A DNA stretch of 56,666 bases from Ramlibacter sp. (GCF_028291745.1 NZ_JAQGNQ010000123.1:1-56666), one strand, 5' to 3'; numbered from the stretch's first letter, positions 33,120 through 41,848 are shown. The notes: generated by a model from the letters alone, not told the origin. Program-made: numbers and translations.

Positions 33120-36100
33120 AGCCCGCGGTGACCGGAATGCCGCGCAGCTGTCCGGCTTGCGGCGAGCGCTCGGGACGCGGATAGGCCGAAGCATCGAAGC
33201 GATGCAGCAGCTCCGCCTCACGGGCGCGGGCGAGCGCGACGTTGGCCGCCTTCACGTGGCCGAAGCCGCGCATCTGCTGCGGCACGGAGGCGATCTCGCA
33301 CGCGACCGCGAGCCGCTCCGCCGTCAAGTCCGGCAGCAGGGACGCGATGCGGGCACGGTAGCTCGCGACCAGCTCGCGCTCCATGCGCCGCTCGGCGCTG
33401 CGGCCGAACAAGTCAAGTGCCGTGCCGCGCAACCTGCGCCCCTGCGCGAGCAGTTTCATGGCCGGCAACATCCATCCGCCGAGCCGCAGCTTGCGTGGCG
33501 CCTCGCCGTGCTTCGCATGGCTGATCGCCGGCGGCGCCATGTAGAACTCCAGATGCACGTCGCCTTCGAACTGCTGCTGCAAGGCGCGCTGGAAGGCGCC
33601 GTCGGTGTACAGGCGAGCGACTTCGTATTCGTCCTTGTACGCCATCAGCTTCAAGAGGCTCAGTGCCACCGCGCGCGTGAAGGGCAAGGAAGCATCCGCC
33701 GCCAGCGACTCTTCGCGCGAACGTACCTGCGCAAGGAAATCCGCATAGCGCCGCGCATACGCAGCGTCCTGGTAGCCGGTGAGATGCGCGACCCCGCGAG
33801 CGAGGATGGCGGCGAGCGTCTCGTCGGGCACCGTCGCAGGCAGCGCCTCGCCGCGCAGCAGCACCTCGATCGCCTTCGGCTCTCCGGCTGCCAGGCGTCC
33901 CAGCGAGAACGCGCGCTGGTTGTTCTCGACCGCCACGCCATTGAGCTCGATCGCACGCAGCAGCGCCTCGAGGCTCACCGGCACCAGGCCGCGCTGCCAC
34001 GCCGAGCCGAGCGCGACGATGTTGGAATAGATGGAGTCGCCGAGAAACGCTTCCGCCAGCGCCTGCGCATCGAGCGTCTCCACGCGCTCGGCCCCGGCGG
34101 CGAAGCGCAGCTTCTCCAACAGCTGCGGCACGCGCAAGCTCGCATCGGGATTGCGCAGGCTTTCGGCCACGGGCACTTCATGCGTGTTGGCCAGGATGCG
34201 CGTGCGGCCATGGCGCACGGTGGCCAGCGCGTCGGGCGAAGCGCCCACCACCAGGTCGCAGGCGAGCAGCGCGTCGGCCTGCTGCGTGTCGATGCGCACC
34301 TGGTTCAGGCGTGCCGCGAGGTCGGCGAAGCGCACGAAGGACAGCACCGAGCCGCCCTTCTGCGCGAAGCCCATGAAGTCCAGCACGCTGGCGCTCTTGC
34401 CTTCCAGGTGGGCGGCCATGGCCACCAGCGCACCGACAGTGACCACCCCCGTGCCGCCGACGCCCGTGACCAGCAGGTCATAGGGCGCGCTCCACACGTG
34501 CGGCGCGGGCCGTGGCAATGCGTCGACGCGTTGCACGAAATCGGCGGTGCCACTGCCGAAGGCGCCCGCCCGCTTGCGCGCTTGGCCCCCCAGCACGCCG
34601 ACGAAGCTGGGGCAGAAGCCCTTCGCGCAGGAGTAGTCCTTGTTGCAGCTGCTCTGGTCGATCTTGCGCTTGCGCCCCAGCGGCGTTTCCAGCGGCTGCA
34701 CCGCGACGCAGTTGCTCTGCACCGAACAGTCGCCGCAGCCTTCGCACACGCGGTCGTTGATGAACAGGCGCCGCGCCGGATCGACCAGTTCGCCCTTCTT
34801 GCGGCGGCGGCGCTTCTCGGCGGCGCAGGTCTGCTCGTAGATCAACACGGTGACGCCGGGCATCTCGCGCAGCCGCCGCTGCACGGCATCGAGCTCGGCG
34901 CGGTCGTGGAACTCGGTGCCGGCCGGAAAGCGGTCCTTGATCGCCCCGTATCTGGCGATGGCGTCCGAGAGCACCACGACCTGCTTCACGCCTTCCGCTT
35001 CGACCTGGCGCGCGATGCCGTCGACGCTGATGATGCCGTCCACCGGCTGGCCGCCGGTCATGGCTACCGCGTCGTTGAAAAGGATCTTGTACGTGAGCGT
35101 CGCCCGGGCCGCCACGGCCTGCCGGATCGCGAGGTAACCGGAGTGGTAGTAGGTGCCGTCGCCCAGGTTCTGGAACACGTGCGGCACCTTGGTGAACATC
35201 GCGTGCGACACCCAGTCGACGCCTTCGCCGCCCATCTGGATCAGCCCTTCGGTGTCCCGGTCCATCCAGCTGGCCATGAAGTGGCAGCCGATGCCGGCCT
35301 GCGCATGCGAGCCCTCGGGCACCTTGGTCGAGGTGTTGTGCGGACAGCCGGCGCAGAAATAAGGCAGGCGCTTGACCGCGTCGCTCTCGTTGGACAGCAG
35401 CTCGGGCAAGGTGAAGTCACGCACCAGATGGCGCCGATCGAGATCGGCGAAGTGGCCCACCAGCCAGCGCGCGACGATCTCGATCAGGCGCGAAGGCCGC
35501 AGCTCGCCGAGCGCCGAAACCAGCGGCCGGCCCTGCGCATCGGCCTTGCCGACGATCGCCGGCCGCTCGGGCGCGTTGTAGAACAGCGAGCGCAGCTGCT
35601 CCTCGACGACCGGCCCCTTCTCCTCGATGACCAGCACCTCGTGCAAGCCGCGCATGAATTCCTGCAGGCGTGTCGGCTCGACGGGATAGGTCAATCCGAG
35701 CTTGTAGATGCGCACCCCGTGCGCGGCCAGCGTGTCCAGCGAGATGTCCAGGCGGCGCAGCACCTCCATGAGGTCGTAGTGCGCCTTGCCGGCGGTGACG
35801 ATGCCCACGGTGGCACGCTCGCCTTGCACCACGTGGCGATCGATGCTGTTGACGCGCGCGAAGGCCCGCACCGCATCGAGCTTGGCGTGCAGGCGCTGCT
35901 CGATCGTGAGCGAGGGGAGGTCGGGCCAGCGATAGTGCAAGCCGCCCGGGGGCGGCACGTAACCCGTAATGCGGCGCACGGTGTCCGCGTCCTGCCAGGT
36001 CGCGACGCGCGCGTTCACCAGGTCCAGGTCCACCGTCGATGCGCTTTCCACTACTTCGGACAGCGCCGTGAAACCCACCCAGTTGCCCGAGAAGCGCGAG

Positions 36101-36693
36101 AGCTGCCAGCCATAAAGGCCGAACTCCAGGTACTCCGCGACGTTGGCGGGCGAAACGATGGGCGCGTGCATGGCCTGGAAAGCCTGGTCGCTCTGGTGCG
36201 GCATCGAGGACGAGACGCAGCCATGATCGTCGCCCGCCACCATCAGCACGCCCCCGTGCGGCGAGGCGCCATAGGCGTTGCCGTGCTTGAGCGCGTCGCC
36301 GGCGCGATCGACGCCCGGGCCCTTGCCGTACCAGAGCGCGAACACGCCGGCGCAGGTGCGCTCGGGGTCCGCCTCGACGCGCTGCGTGCCCAGCACCGCG
36401 GTGGCGCCCAGTTCCTCGTTGATCGCCGGCAGGAAGCGCAGGCCGGCCTCCTCGAATTTCTCGCCGGCCTTCCACACAGCCTGATCGACCATGCCCAGCG
36501 GCGAGCCGCGATAGCCGCTGATGAAGCCGCGCGTGTCCAGGCCCGCGGCGGCGTCGCGCTGGCGCTGCATCAGCATCAGGCGGACCAGCGCCTGCGCCCC
36601 GGTGAGAAAAACCGAGCCGCCGCCCGCCCACAAGCTGTCGCTCAGGCGGTACCCGGGCCGCGCGATGGAGGAGGGGGTGAAGGTCTCGGACAT
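33118..36693 (-). CDS. Indolepyruvate ferredoxin oxidoreductase family protein (fused alpha/beta)
   Basis: A 1191-residue thiamine-pyrophosphate 2-oxoacid oxidoreductase joining the IorA-type and IorB-type subunits in one chain. N-terminal third: FISGYRGSPLGMVDQ and INEELGATAVLGTQ of the pyrimidine-binding domain. Middle: FCAGCPHNTSTK and the TPP-binding NLGDGTYYHSG with NDAVAMTGGQ, then 4Fe-4S-type cysteines CEGCGDCSVQSNC and SCAKGFCPSF. C-terminal: the gamma-type domain VTGVGGTGVVTVGAL. It decarboxylates aryl- or other 2-oxoacids to acyl-CoA. The divergent Lrp/AsnC gene is the likely regulator. Phenylacetate genes 2.3 kb away fit aromatic amino-acid breakdown, since phenylpyruvate would give phenylacetyl-CoA; that link is inference. 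Confidence 0.92.
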   Translation of the reverse strand: MSETFTPSSIARPGYRLSDSLWAGGGSVFLTGAQALVRLMLMQRQRDAAAGLDTRGFISGYRGSPLGMVDQAVWKAGEKFEEAGLRFLPAINEELGATAVLGTQRVEADPERTCAGVFALWYGKGPGVDRAGDALKHGNAYGASPHGGVLMVAGDDHGCVSSSMPHQSDQAFQAMHAPIVSPANVAEYLEFGLYGWQLSRFSGNWVGFTALSEVVESASTVDLDLVNARVATWQDADTVRRITGYVPPPGGLHYRWPDLPSLTIEQRLHAKLDAVRAFARVNSIDRHVVQGERATVGIVTAGKAHYDLMEVLRRLDISLDTLAAHGVRIYKLGLTYPVEPTRLQEFMRGLHEVLVIEEKGPVVEEQLRSLFYNAPERPAIVGKADAQGRPLVSALGELRPSRLIEIVARWLVGHFADLDRRHLVRDFTLPELLSNESDAVKRLPYFCAGCPHNTSTKVPEGSHAQAGIGCHFMASWMDRDTEGLIQMGGEGVDWVSHAMFTKVPHVFQNLGDGTYYHSGYLAIRQAVAARATLTYKILFNDAVAMTGGQPVDGIISVDGIARQVEAEGVKQVVVLSDAIARYGAIKDRFPAGTEFHDRAELDAVQRRLREMPGVTVLIYEQTCAAEKRRRRKKGELVDPARRLFINDRVCEGCGDCSVQSNCVAVQPLETPLGRKRKIDQSSCNKDYSCAKGFCPSFVGVLGGQARKRAGAFGSGTADFVQRVDALPRPAPHVWSAPYDLLVTGVGGTGVVTVGALVAMAAHLEGKSASVLDFMGFAQKGGSVLSFVRFADLAARLNQVRIDTQQADALLACDLVVGASPDALATVRHGRTRILANTHEVPVAESLRNPDASLRVPQLLEKLRFAAGAERVETLDAQALAEAFLGDSIYSNIVALGSAWQRGLVPVSLEALLRAIELNGVAVENNQRAFSLGRLAAGEPKAIEVLLRGEALPATVPDETLAAILARGVAHLTGYQDAAYARRYADFLAQVRSREESLAADASLPFTRAVALSLLKLMAYKDEYEVARLYTDGAFQRALQQQFEGDVHLEFYMAPPAISHAKHGEAPRKLRLGGWMLPAMKLLAQGRRLRGTALDLFGRSAERRMERELVASYRARIASLLPDLTAERLAVACEIASVPQQMRGFGHVKAANVALARAREAELLHRFDASAYPRPERSPQAGQLRGIPVTAG

Positions 36694-36788
36694 GGACTGC
36701 TGCGTTCTAGGGCGGTGGAAGCACAGCTTAGGAGCGGCAAGCGAAAAAGTGCTTCTTGTTTGCTCGCTGTATGCAGCTGGTGGAGAAT

Positions 36789-36813
36789 GGTTTTCTCGAA
36801 GTCTGCGAAAACC
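36789..36813. promoter_or_regulatory. Inverted repeat just before the Lrp/AsnC gene
   Basis: GGTTTTC and GAAAACC form perfect 7-bp arms around an 11-base centre, ending 4 bp before the ATG. Position and AT-rich arms suit an Lrp-type self-control site; as RNA the hairpin would cover the ribosome binding region. Which of the two applies is not decidable here. Confidence 0.5.
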
Positions 36814-36817
36814 CGGA

Positions 36818-37318
36818 ATGACTCAACTCGACCGCCACGACGTCCTGCTGCTCGCGGAGCTGCAGCGCGATGCCCGCCAGACCGTGCAGCAGCTCGCGCA
36901 GGCCGTGGGCTTGTCCAGCACGCCCTGCTGGAAGCGCGTGAAGGAGATGGAGGGCAGCGGCATCATCCGCGGCTACACCGCGCTGGTGGACCGCGAGATG
37001 GTGGGCCTGACGCTGTGCGTGCTCGCCGAGGTCAATCTCACGCGCCACAACGAAGACGATGTCCGCCGCTTCGAACAGGCCGTCGCCGAAGCCCCGCAGA
37101 TCGTCAGCTGCTACGCGACGACCGGGCAGGCCGACTACGTGCTGAAGGTGCTGGTCCCGGACATCAAAAGCTACGAGTCCTTCCTGCACGAAACCGCATT
37201 CAAGCTGCCCGGGGTGACGCACGTGCGGTCGAGCGTGGTGCTGAAGGAGGTGAAGGCGGAGACGCGGCTGCCGCTGGAGGTGGGGGAGGGTGAGGGGCGG
37301 AAGGGGAAGAAAAAATGA
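36818..37318 (+). CDS. Lrp/AsnC-family transcriptional regulator
   Basis: A 166-residue Lrp/AsnC regulator: helix-turn-helix RQTVQQLAQAVGLSSTPCWKRVKEME in the first 50 residues, then the RAM ligand-binding domain (CYATTGQADYVLKVLVPDI). Such proteins respond to amino acids. It is divergent from the indolepyruvate ferredoxin oxidoreductase gene, 124 bp between starts, so it should tune that gene in response to an aromatic amino acid; this is inference from gene order often seen in Comamonadaceae. The C-terminus is a Glu/Gly/Lys-rich tail. Its stop overlaps the next gene's start by ATGA. Confidence 0.93.
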   Translation: MTQLDRHDVLLLAELQRDARQTVQQLAQAVGLSSTPCWKRVKEMEGSGIIRGYTALVDREMVGLTLCVLAEVNLTRHNEDDVRRFEQAVAEAPQIVSCYATTGQADYVLKVLVPDIKSYESFLHETAFKLPGVTHVRSSVVLKEVKAETRLPLEVGEGEGRKGKKK

Positions 37319-37620
37319 ATTCGAGATCCGGGATGCGCATACCCAGGCCCGCCCTCTTGTCGCTCTCTGCCGCCCTCACCGCAGCGGCGTACTACCTGAT
37401 CCTGTTCACGAACCTGGGGAATGCGTACTACGGCGGCAGTTACCGGGGCCAGGTTCTCACCGACGTTCTGGCCGTTCTCGCGACCTTCGCTTGCCTGGAA
37501 GTCGTCCGTTCTGAGAAAGTGCTTGCTGTCCGGGCGCTAGCCGGCGCGCTTGCGGTGCCGCTGATCCTCGTCATGTTGCTGCTGTTCTGGTACGGCATTC
37601 AAAGGTATCTTGCGGGCTGA
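37315..37620 (+). CDS. Small membrane protein of unknown function
   Basis: A 101-residue protein with three predicted membrane helices (about residues 13-31, 45-61 and 72-93). It starts in the ATGA overlap with the Lrp/AsnC stop, a sign of translational coupling. GGGGAAG lies before the ATG. No family is recognised. It heads a set of four same-strand small membrane-protein genes up to 39009. Confidence 0.7.
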   Translation: MNSRSGMRIPRPALLSLSAALTAAAYYLILFTNLGNAYYGGSYRGQVLTDVLAVLATFACLEVVRSEKVLAVRALAGALAVPLILVMLLLFWYGIQRYLAG

Positions 37621-37742
37621 CTCGATGGGCAAAGCGCGCGAGTGCATCGCTTGCGGGGCGGGCATTTGCGCTTCGGCGCCTCCCTTGCTGCAATCTCGTG
37701 GGCAATCGACGCGCACTTCTCTCCGACTCCAGACACCATTCA

Positions 37743-38180
37743 ATGCTCGCGCTCAGCACCGGCTCTCTCGCCCTGCTCTTGGGCGCATCGCTCAGCATGG
37801 CGGCGGCGATTGCCCACCTCGCGTGCATCGTCCTGGGGGCGCCCGCCTATCGAGTGCTGGGTGCGGGGGAACGCATGGCTCGCGCCGTCGAGGCGGGGCG
37901 CTTGCGGCCCACGCTGGTCACGCTGGCAATTGCCGGCGTTCTCGTTGCCTGGGCAGTGTTCGCGCTCTCGGGATCCGGTGTCGTGCAGCGGTTGCCACTG
38001 ACTCGCCTTGCCTTGGTTGCGATCACCCTTGCCTACCTCGGCCGCGCGGTCGCCTTTCCGCTGCTGAAGCCCAGGTTGCCTGAAAACTCGAACACCTTCT
38101 GGTGGATTTCGTCCGGCCTGTGCGGAGTCATCGGCCTGTTGCATGCATATGGCACGCTCTCGCTTTGGAGCACGCTTTAA
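37743..38180 (+). CDS. Small four-helix membrane protein of unknown function
   Basis: A 145-residue protein with about four hydrophobic helices (7-30, 55-75, 82-100 and 117-140). FWWISSGLCGVIGLLHAYGTL near the C-terminus is rich in aromatic residues. No family is recognised by eye. The start ATG 37743 lacks a strong ribosome site; 122 bp separate it from the previous gene. The next gene starts at the very next codon after its stop. Confidence 0.68.
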   Translation: MLALSTGSLALLLGASLSMAAAIAHLACIVLGAPAYRVLGAGERMARAVEAGRLRPTLVTLAIAGVLVAWAVFALSGSGVVQRLPLTRLALVAITLAYLGRAVAFPLLKPRLPENSNTFWWISSGLCGVIGLLHAYGTLSLWSTL

Positions 38181-38183
38181 GTG

Positions 38184-38612
38184 ATGCACGCCGAAAGCCG
38201 CAAGCCAGTTCCGCGCCCGCTGATCGGCTTGCTGGCGCTGTACGCCGTGGCGAGCCTGTGGCACTTCTCGCACAACGCCGAGTACATCGCTCTGTACCCG
38301 CACATGCCAGCGTGGCTCACGCGCGAGAAAGTCTACGTTGCGTGGCTCGCCGTTTCGGCGGTGGGGCTGGCAGGCGCTGGCATGTGGGTCCTGGGTTGGG
38401 GCAGGGCAGCGGGCGTGGCGCTCGCGTTCTACGGACTGCTCGGTCTCGGCGGGTTGGCCCATTACACGTTGGCGCTTTGCTCCGAGCACACGCTCACGAT
38501 GAACTTCACGATCGGGTTCGAGGCCTTGGCGGGGCTGGCGCTTGCCGCGAGCGTGGCCTGGCATTTCGCGCGGCGGCTGACGGGCAACAACGAGGCACAA
38601 GCTCATGAGTGA
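38184..38612 (+). CDS. Small membrane protein with HNAEY motif, unknown function
   Basis: A 142-residue membrane protein with about four helices. The strip LWHFSHNAEYIALYPHMPAWLT after the first helix holds several histidines near a membrane face and could bind metal or haem, which is only a suggestion. GTG 38181 is directly before ATG 38184; either could start. Its end overlaps the DUF6632 gene by 8 bp, so the two are probably translated together. Confidence 0.7.
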   Translation: MHAESRKPVPRPLIGLLALYAVASLWHFSHNAEYIALYPHMPAWLTREKVYVAWLAVSAVGLAGAGMWVLGWGRAAGVALAFYGLLGLGGLAHYTLALCSEHTLTMNFTIGFEALAGLALAASVAWHFARRLTGNNEAQAHE

Positions 38613-39009
38613 AGCCGAGCGCGTCAAATACCTGAAGCTCGCACTGCGCGCGTTTGCATTGCTGTTCATCCTGGGCGTCTATCCGCTCACCGTCCTCTGG
38701 CCGTCCGGTTGGTCGTGGCACTCCGGGCACTCCGAATACCTCCAGATGATCATCGCGATCTATGCCACCCTGGGCGTCTTCCTGTGGCTTGCCGCGCGCG
38801 ATCCGCAGCAGCACGTGGCCCTGATTGCGTTCGCGATCTGGTCCAGCGTCGCGCACGGCACCACCATGGGCGTGCAATCGCTGCTCGACCCGCAGCACTT
38901 GGGCCACCTGTACGGCGATGTTCCTGCGCTGTTCATCGTGGCCATCCTCCTGGGTTGGCTGTCACCTCGGGCGCTCACGCTTCGGTTCGCCAGGAATGCG
39001 GTGCATTGA
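38605..39009 (+). CDS. DUF6632-like membrane protein
   Basis: A 134-residue protein with about four hydrophobic helices. PSGWSWHSGHSEYLQMI and AIWSSVAHGTTMGVQSLLDPQHLGHLYGDV match my memory of the DUF6632 group, whose role is unknown. The ATG lies inside the end of the previous gene. It ends 69 bp before paaA; the paa promoter starts inside that gap and just before this gene's stop. Confidence 0.72.
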   Translation: MSEAERVKYLKLALRAFALLFILGVYPLTVLWPSGWSWHSGHSEYLQMIIAIYATLGVFLWLAARDPQQHVALIAFAIWSSVAHGTTMGVQSLLDPQHLGHLYGDVPALFIVAILLGWLSPRALTLRFARNAVH

Positions 39010-39036
39010 CGCAAGTCCCATTCCTCCTGCTATTAT
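39006..39036 (+). promoter_or_regulatory. paa operon promoter
   Basis: TTGACG (39006-39011) and TATTAT (39031-39036) match sigma-70 boxes at 5 of 6 positions each. The 19-bp spacer is longer than ideal. The predicted start falls near 39043, inside the PaaR-type operator, a layout suited to repression. The -35 box overlaps the stop of the upstream DUF6632-like gene. Confidence 0.65.
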
Positions 39037-39038
39037 CT

Positions 39039-39052
39039 ACCGACCGGTCGGT
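39039..39052. promoter_or_regulatory. PaaR-type TetR operator
   Basis: ACCGACCGGTCGGT is a perfect 14-bp palindrome between the promoter and paaA. The same core is known as the operator of TetR-type regulators of phenylacetate and fatty-acid genes in betaproteobacteria (ACCGACCGGTCGGT class). The TetR gene at the end of this operon is the obvious ligand. Confidence 0.82.
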
Positions 39053-39078
39053 CATTCGTCCGGTCCGCAGGAGTTCGC

Positions 39079-40086
39079 ATGTACACCCAAGCCATGGACA
39101 CCCAGTCCCGCGACCCGGATGCGCCCAGGCCGGTGCGGGCAGTCGATGAGGTGCAGCAGGAAGAGCGCTTCGAGGCGCGCATCGCCGCGGGCGAGTTCGT
39201 CGAGCCCAAGGACTGGATGCCGGATCACTATCGCAAGACGCTGGTGCGGCAGATCAGCCAGCACGCGCATTCCGAGATCGTCGGCATGCTGCCCGAGGGC
39301 AACTGGATCACGCGCGCACCGACCCTCAAGCGCAAGGCCATCCTGCTGGCCAAGGTGCAGGACGAGGGCGGCCACGGCCTGTATCTCTATTCGGCCGCGG
39401 AGACGCTGGGCACCTCGCGCGACCAGATGCTCGAGGCGCTGCACACCGGTCGTGCGAAGTACAGCTCGATCTTCAACTACCCCACGCTGACCTGGGCCGA
39501 TGTCGGCGTCGTCGGCTGGCTGGTCGATGGCGCGGCGATCATGAACCAGGTGCCGATCTGCCGCTGCTCCTACGGGCCGTATGCGCGCGCGATGATCCGT
39601 ATCTGCCGCGAGGAGAGCTTCCACCAGCGGCAAGGCTACGAGAGCCTGCTGACCATGATGGGCAAGGGCACCGATGCGCAGCGTGCGGTGGTGCAGGACG
39701 CGGTGAATCGCTGGTGGTGGCCTTCGATCATGATGTTCGGCCCACCGGACGACCAGTCGCCCAACACCGCGCAGTCGATGCGCTGGGGCATCAAGCGCGT
39801 CTCCAACGACGAACTGCGCCAGCGCTTCGTCGACGCCGCCGTCGAACAGGCGAAGGTGCTGGGCGTGACGCTGCCCGATCCCGAACTGAAGTGGAACGAG
39901 GAGCGCCAGCACTGGGACTTCGGCGCGATCGACTGGACCGAATTCTGGAACGTGATCGCCGGCAACGGCCCCTGCAACCGCGACCGCCTGGCCGCCCGCG
40001 TGAAGGCGTGGGAAGAGGGTGAGTGGGTGCGGGAGGCGGCGCTGGCGTTTGCGCGCAAGGGTGTGGCGCAGGCCGTGGCCGCGTAA
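39079..40086 (+). CDS. paaA: Phenylacetyl-CoA 1,2-epoxidase subunit A
   Basis: The catalytic di-iron subunit that epoxidises the ring of phenylacetyl-CoA. The 335-residue product has the ferritin-like ligand strips [13 protein letters not shown] and [14 protein letters not shown] (ExxH pairs) and [15 protein letters not shown]. It works with PaaC as the core heterodimer pair, PaaB as bridge, and PaaE as reductase. The first 30 residues are polar and could start at the second Met (residue 6). First gene of the operon, 27 bp after the PaaR-type operator. paaB is separated from it by a 134-bp repeat-filled gap, unusual for this operon. Confidence 0.96.
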   Translation: MYTQAMDTQSRDPDAPRPVRAVDEVQQEERFEARIAAGEFVEPKDWMPDHYRKTLVRQISQHAHSEIVGMLPEGNWITRAPTLKRKAILLAKVQDEGGHGLYLYSAAETLGTSRDQMLEALHTGRAKYSSIFNYPTLTWADVGVVGWLVDGAAIMNQVPICRCSYGPYARAMIRICREESFHQRQGYESLLTMMGKGTDAQRAVVQDAVNRWWWPSIMMFGPPDDQSPNTAQSMRWGIKRVSNDELRQRFVDAAVEQAKVLGVTLPDPELKWNEERQHWDFGAIDWTEFWNVIAGNGPCNRDRLAARVKAWEEGEWVREAALAFARKGVAQAVAA

Positions 40087-40091
40087 CACCC

Positions 40092-40201
40092 AATATCCGG
40101 ACGCAGAAGGCGCAAAAGTTTCGCAGAAGGCGCAGAAGCATCCCTATTGATTTCCTTTTGCGTCTTCTGCGGAACTTCTGCGATTTCTGCGTCCGGATAT
40201 T
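40092..40201. repeat. 110-bp inverted-repeat element between paaA and paaB
   Basis: The outer 17 bases AATATCCGGACGCAGAA recur exactly inverted at the right end. Inside, both arms repeat a short theme (CGCAGAAG / CGCAAAAG) and pair imperfectly for about 48 bp; the centre is near 40145. It looks like a mobile or REP-type palindromic element, less GC-rich than the genes around it, dropped between two genes that normally almost touch. As RNA it would form a long hairpin in the paaAB message. Confidence 0.8.
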
Positions 40202-40220
40202 TGGTTTTGAAGGGACACAC

Positions 40221-40514
40221 ATGAGCAATCCCAGCAACGAATGGCCCCTGTGGGAGGTCTTCGTCCGTAGCAAGAGCGGGCTCGATCACAAGCATTGCGG
40301 CAGCCTGCATGCGGCCGATGCCAAGATGGCGATCCAGCTGGCGCGCGACGTCTATACGCGGCGGCAGGAAGGCACCAGCGTGTGGGTGGTGCGCTCGGAG
40401 CACATCGTGGCCAGCGACCCTGGCGACAAGGGCATGTACTTCGATCCGATGGAAGACAAGGTGTACCGCCACCCCACCTTCTACCAGTTGCCCGAATCCG
40501 TCGACCACATGTGA
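40221..40514 (+). CDS. paaB: Phenylacetyl-CoA 1,2-epoxidase subunit B
   Basis: A 97-residue structural subunit. NEWPLWEVFVRSKSGLDHKHCGSLHA and YFDPMEDKVYRHPTFYQLP are the family hallmarks. It bridges PaaAC dimers in the epoxidase complex. AGGGACACAC precedes the ATG. It lies after the inverted repeat and 8 bp before paaC. Confidence 0.96.
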   Translation: MSNPSNEWPLWEVFVRSKSGLDHKHCGSLHAADAKMAIQLARDVYTRRQEGTSVWVVRSEHIVASDPGDKGMYFDPMEDKVYRHPTFYQLPESVDHM

Positions 40515-40522
40515 GGCCCGGC

Positions 40523-41296
40523 ATGCAGCCTTCCATCCAGGTCAGCACGAGCCCCGAAGTGCAGTACCTGCTGCGCATCGGCGACACCGCGCTGGTCCTC
40601 GCGCAGCGCCTCTCGGAATGGACCGGCCACGCCCCCGTGCTGGAAGAGGACATCGCCCTGGCCAACATGGCGCTGGACTTGATCGGGCAATGCCGCGCCA
40701 TCCTCACGCACGCCGGCACACGCGAAGGCGCGGGGCGCGACGAGGACCAACTTGCCTTCCTGCGCGAAGAGCGCGACTACCGCAACGTGACGCTGGTCGA
40801 ACTGCCGCGCGGTGACTTCGCCTTCACCACGCTGCGCAACACGATGATGGCCACCTTCTTCAAGCAGCTGTGGCAGTGGCTGGCGCAGTCCACGGACAGC
40901 GAGCTCGCAGCCATCGCCGGCAAGGCGGTCAAGGAAGCGCACTACCACCAGGAGCACGCGGCCGACTGGCTGGTGCGGCTGGCCGGCGGCACCGAGGTGT
41001 CGCGCACGCGGGTGGAGCGCGCGATGGCGGACCTGTGGCGCTATCACGCGGAGCTGTTCGCGGACGATGCGGTGGACCGGCACGCGCACGACAGCGGCCT
41101 GGGCCCGCGCTGGAGCGACCTGCGCGAGCCGTGGCTGGCGGAGATGGCGCAGATCCTCGACGAGGCGGGCCTGGCGCTGCCGGGGTCCGTCGCGTTCACG
41201 AGCACGGGCAAGCAGGGCGTGCACAGCGAGCACATGGGTTTTCTGCTCGCCGAAATGCAGCACCTGCAGCGCAGCTATCCGGGAGGCGTGTGGTGA
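40523..41296 (+). CDS. paaC: Phenylacetyl-CoA 1,2-epoxidase subunit C
   Basis: A 257-residue ferritin-like partner of PaaA, structurally similar but with degenerate iron ligands; it shapes the active site. LLRIGDTALVLAQRLSEW, EDIALANMALDLIGQCR and KEAHYHQEHAADWLVRL are typical. Its final bases GTGTGGTGA contain the GTG start of paaD, a 4-bp overlap, so translation is coupled. Confidence 0.95.
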   Translation: MQPSIQVSTSPEVQYLLRIGDTALVLAQRLSEWTGHAPVLEEDIALANMALDLIGQCRAILTHAGTREGAGRDEDQLAFLREERDYRNVTLVELPRGDFAFTTLRNTMMATFFKQLWQWLAQSTDSELAAIAGKAVKEAHYHQEHAADWLVRLAGGTEVSRTRVERAMADLWRYHAELFADDAVDRHAHDSGLGPRWSDLREPWLAEMAQILDEAGLALPGSVAFTSTGKQGVHSEHMGFLLAEMQHLQRSYPGGVW

Positions 41297-41790
41297 CGCG
41301 CAGCGAGCGCGCCTGGAGGGTGTTGGGCGAGGTGCTCGACCCCGAGGTGCCGGCGCTGTCGGTCTGCGACCTGGGCATCGTGCGCGAGGTGATCGATCAT
41401 GGGCAGGAGCTCGAGGTGGTGCTCACGCCAACCTATTCCGGCTGCCCCGCGACGGAGGCCATCGAACGGAGCGTGCTGTCCGCCATCGAGACCGAGGGCC
41501 TGGGCCCCGCGCGTGCCACGCTGCGCAGCGCCCCTGCCTGGACCACCGACTGGATCTCCGAAGAGGGCAGGCGCAAGCTGCGCGACTACGGCATCGCCCC
41601 ACCCGGGGCTACGCTTCCCGAGGGCGGCGTGCCGATCCGCATCGTCCGCCGCCATGCCGATCGCGTCGCCTGCCCGCATTGCGGCAGCACGCAAACCGAG
41701 CGCACCTCCGCTTTCGGCTCCACCGCGTGCAAGGCTTTGTACCGCTGCCTGGCGTGCCGCGAACCCTTCGAATATTTCAAGCCGCTATGA
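41293..41790 (+). CDS. paaD: Phenylacetate degradation protein PaaD (MIP18/DUF59)
   Basis: A 165-residue protein of the MIP18/DUF59 family thought to help assemble the iron centre of the epoxidase. The N-terminal part has VLDPEVPALSVCDLGIVREV and LTPTYSGCPATEAIE; the C-terminal part is a small zinc ribbon (CPHCGS and CLACREPFEYFK). GTG at 41293 overlaps the paaC stop and is the only reasonable start. paaE follows after 58 bp. Confidence 0.93.
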   Translation: MTRSERAWRVLGEVLDPEVPALSVCDLGIVREVIDHGQELEVVLTPTYSGCPATEAIERSVLSAIETEGLGPARATLRSAPAWTTDWISEEGRRKLRDYGIAPPGATLPEGGVPIRIVRRHADRVACPHCGSTQTERTSAFGSTACKALYRCLACREPFEYFKPL

Positions 41791-41848
41791 GCCCCGCACG
41801 GCCGCCCGAAGGGGCTCGCACCGCAGCGCTGCGCGCGGAGGTTTTCCC

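Noticed and set aside
33040..37293. A 1417-residue open frame on the plus strand
   Set aside because: Antisense to the indolepyruvate oxidoreductase, with His/Arg/Gln-rich shadow composition and no domain.
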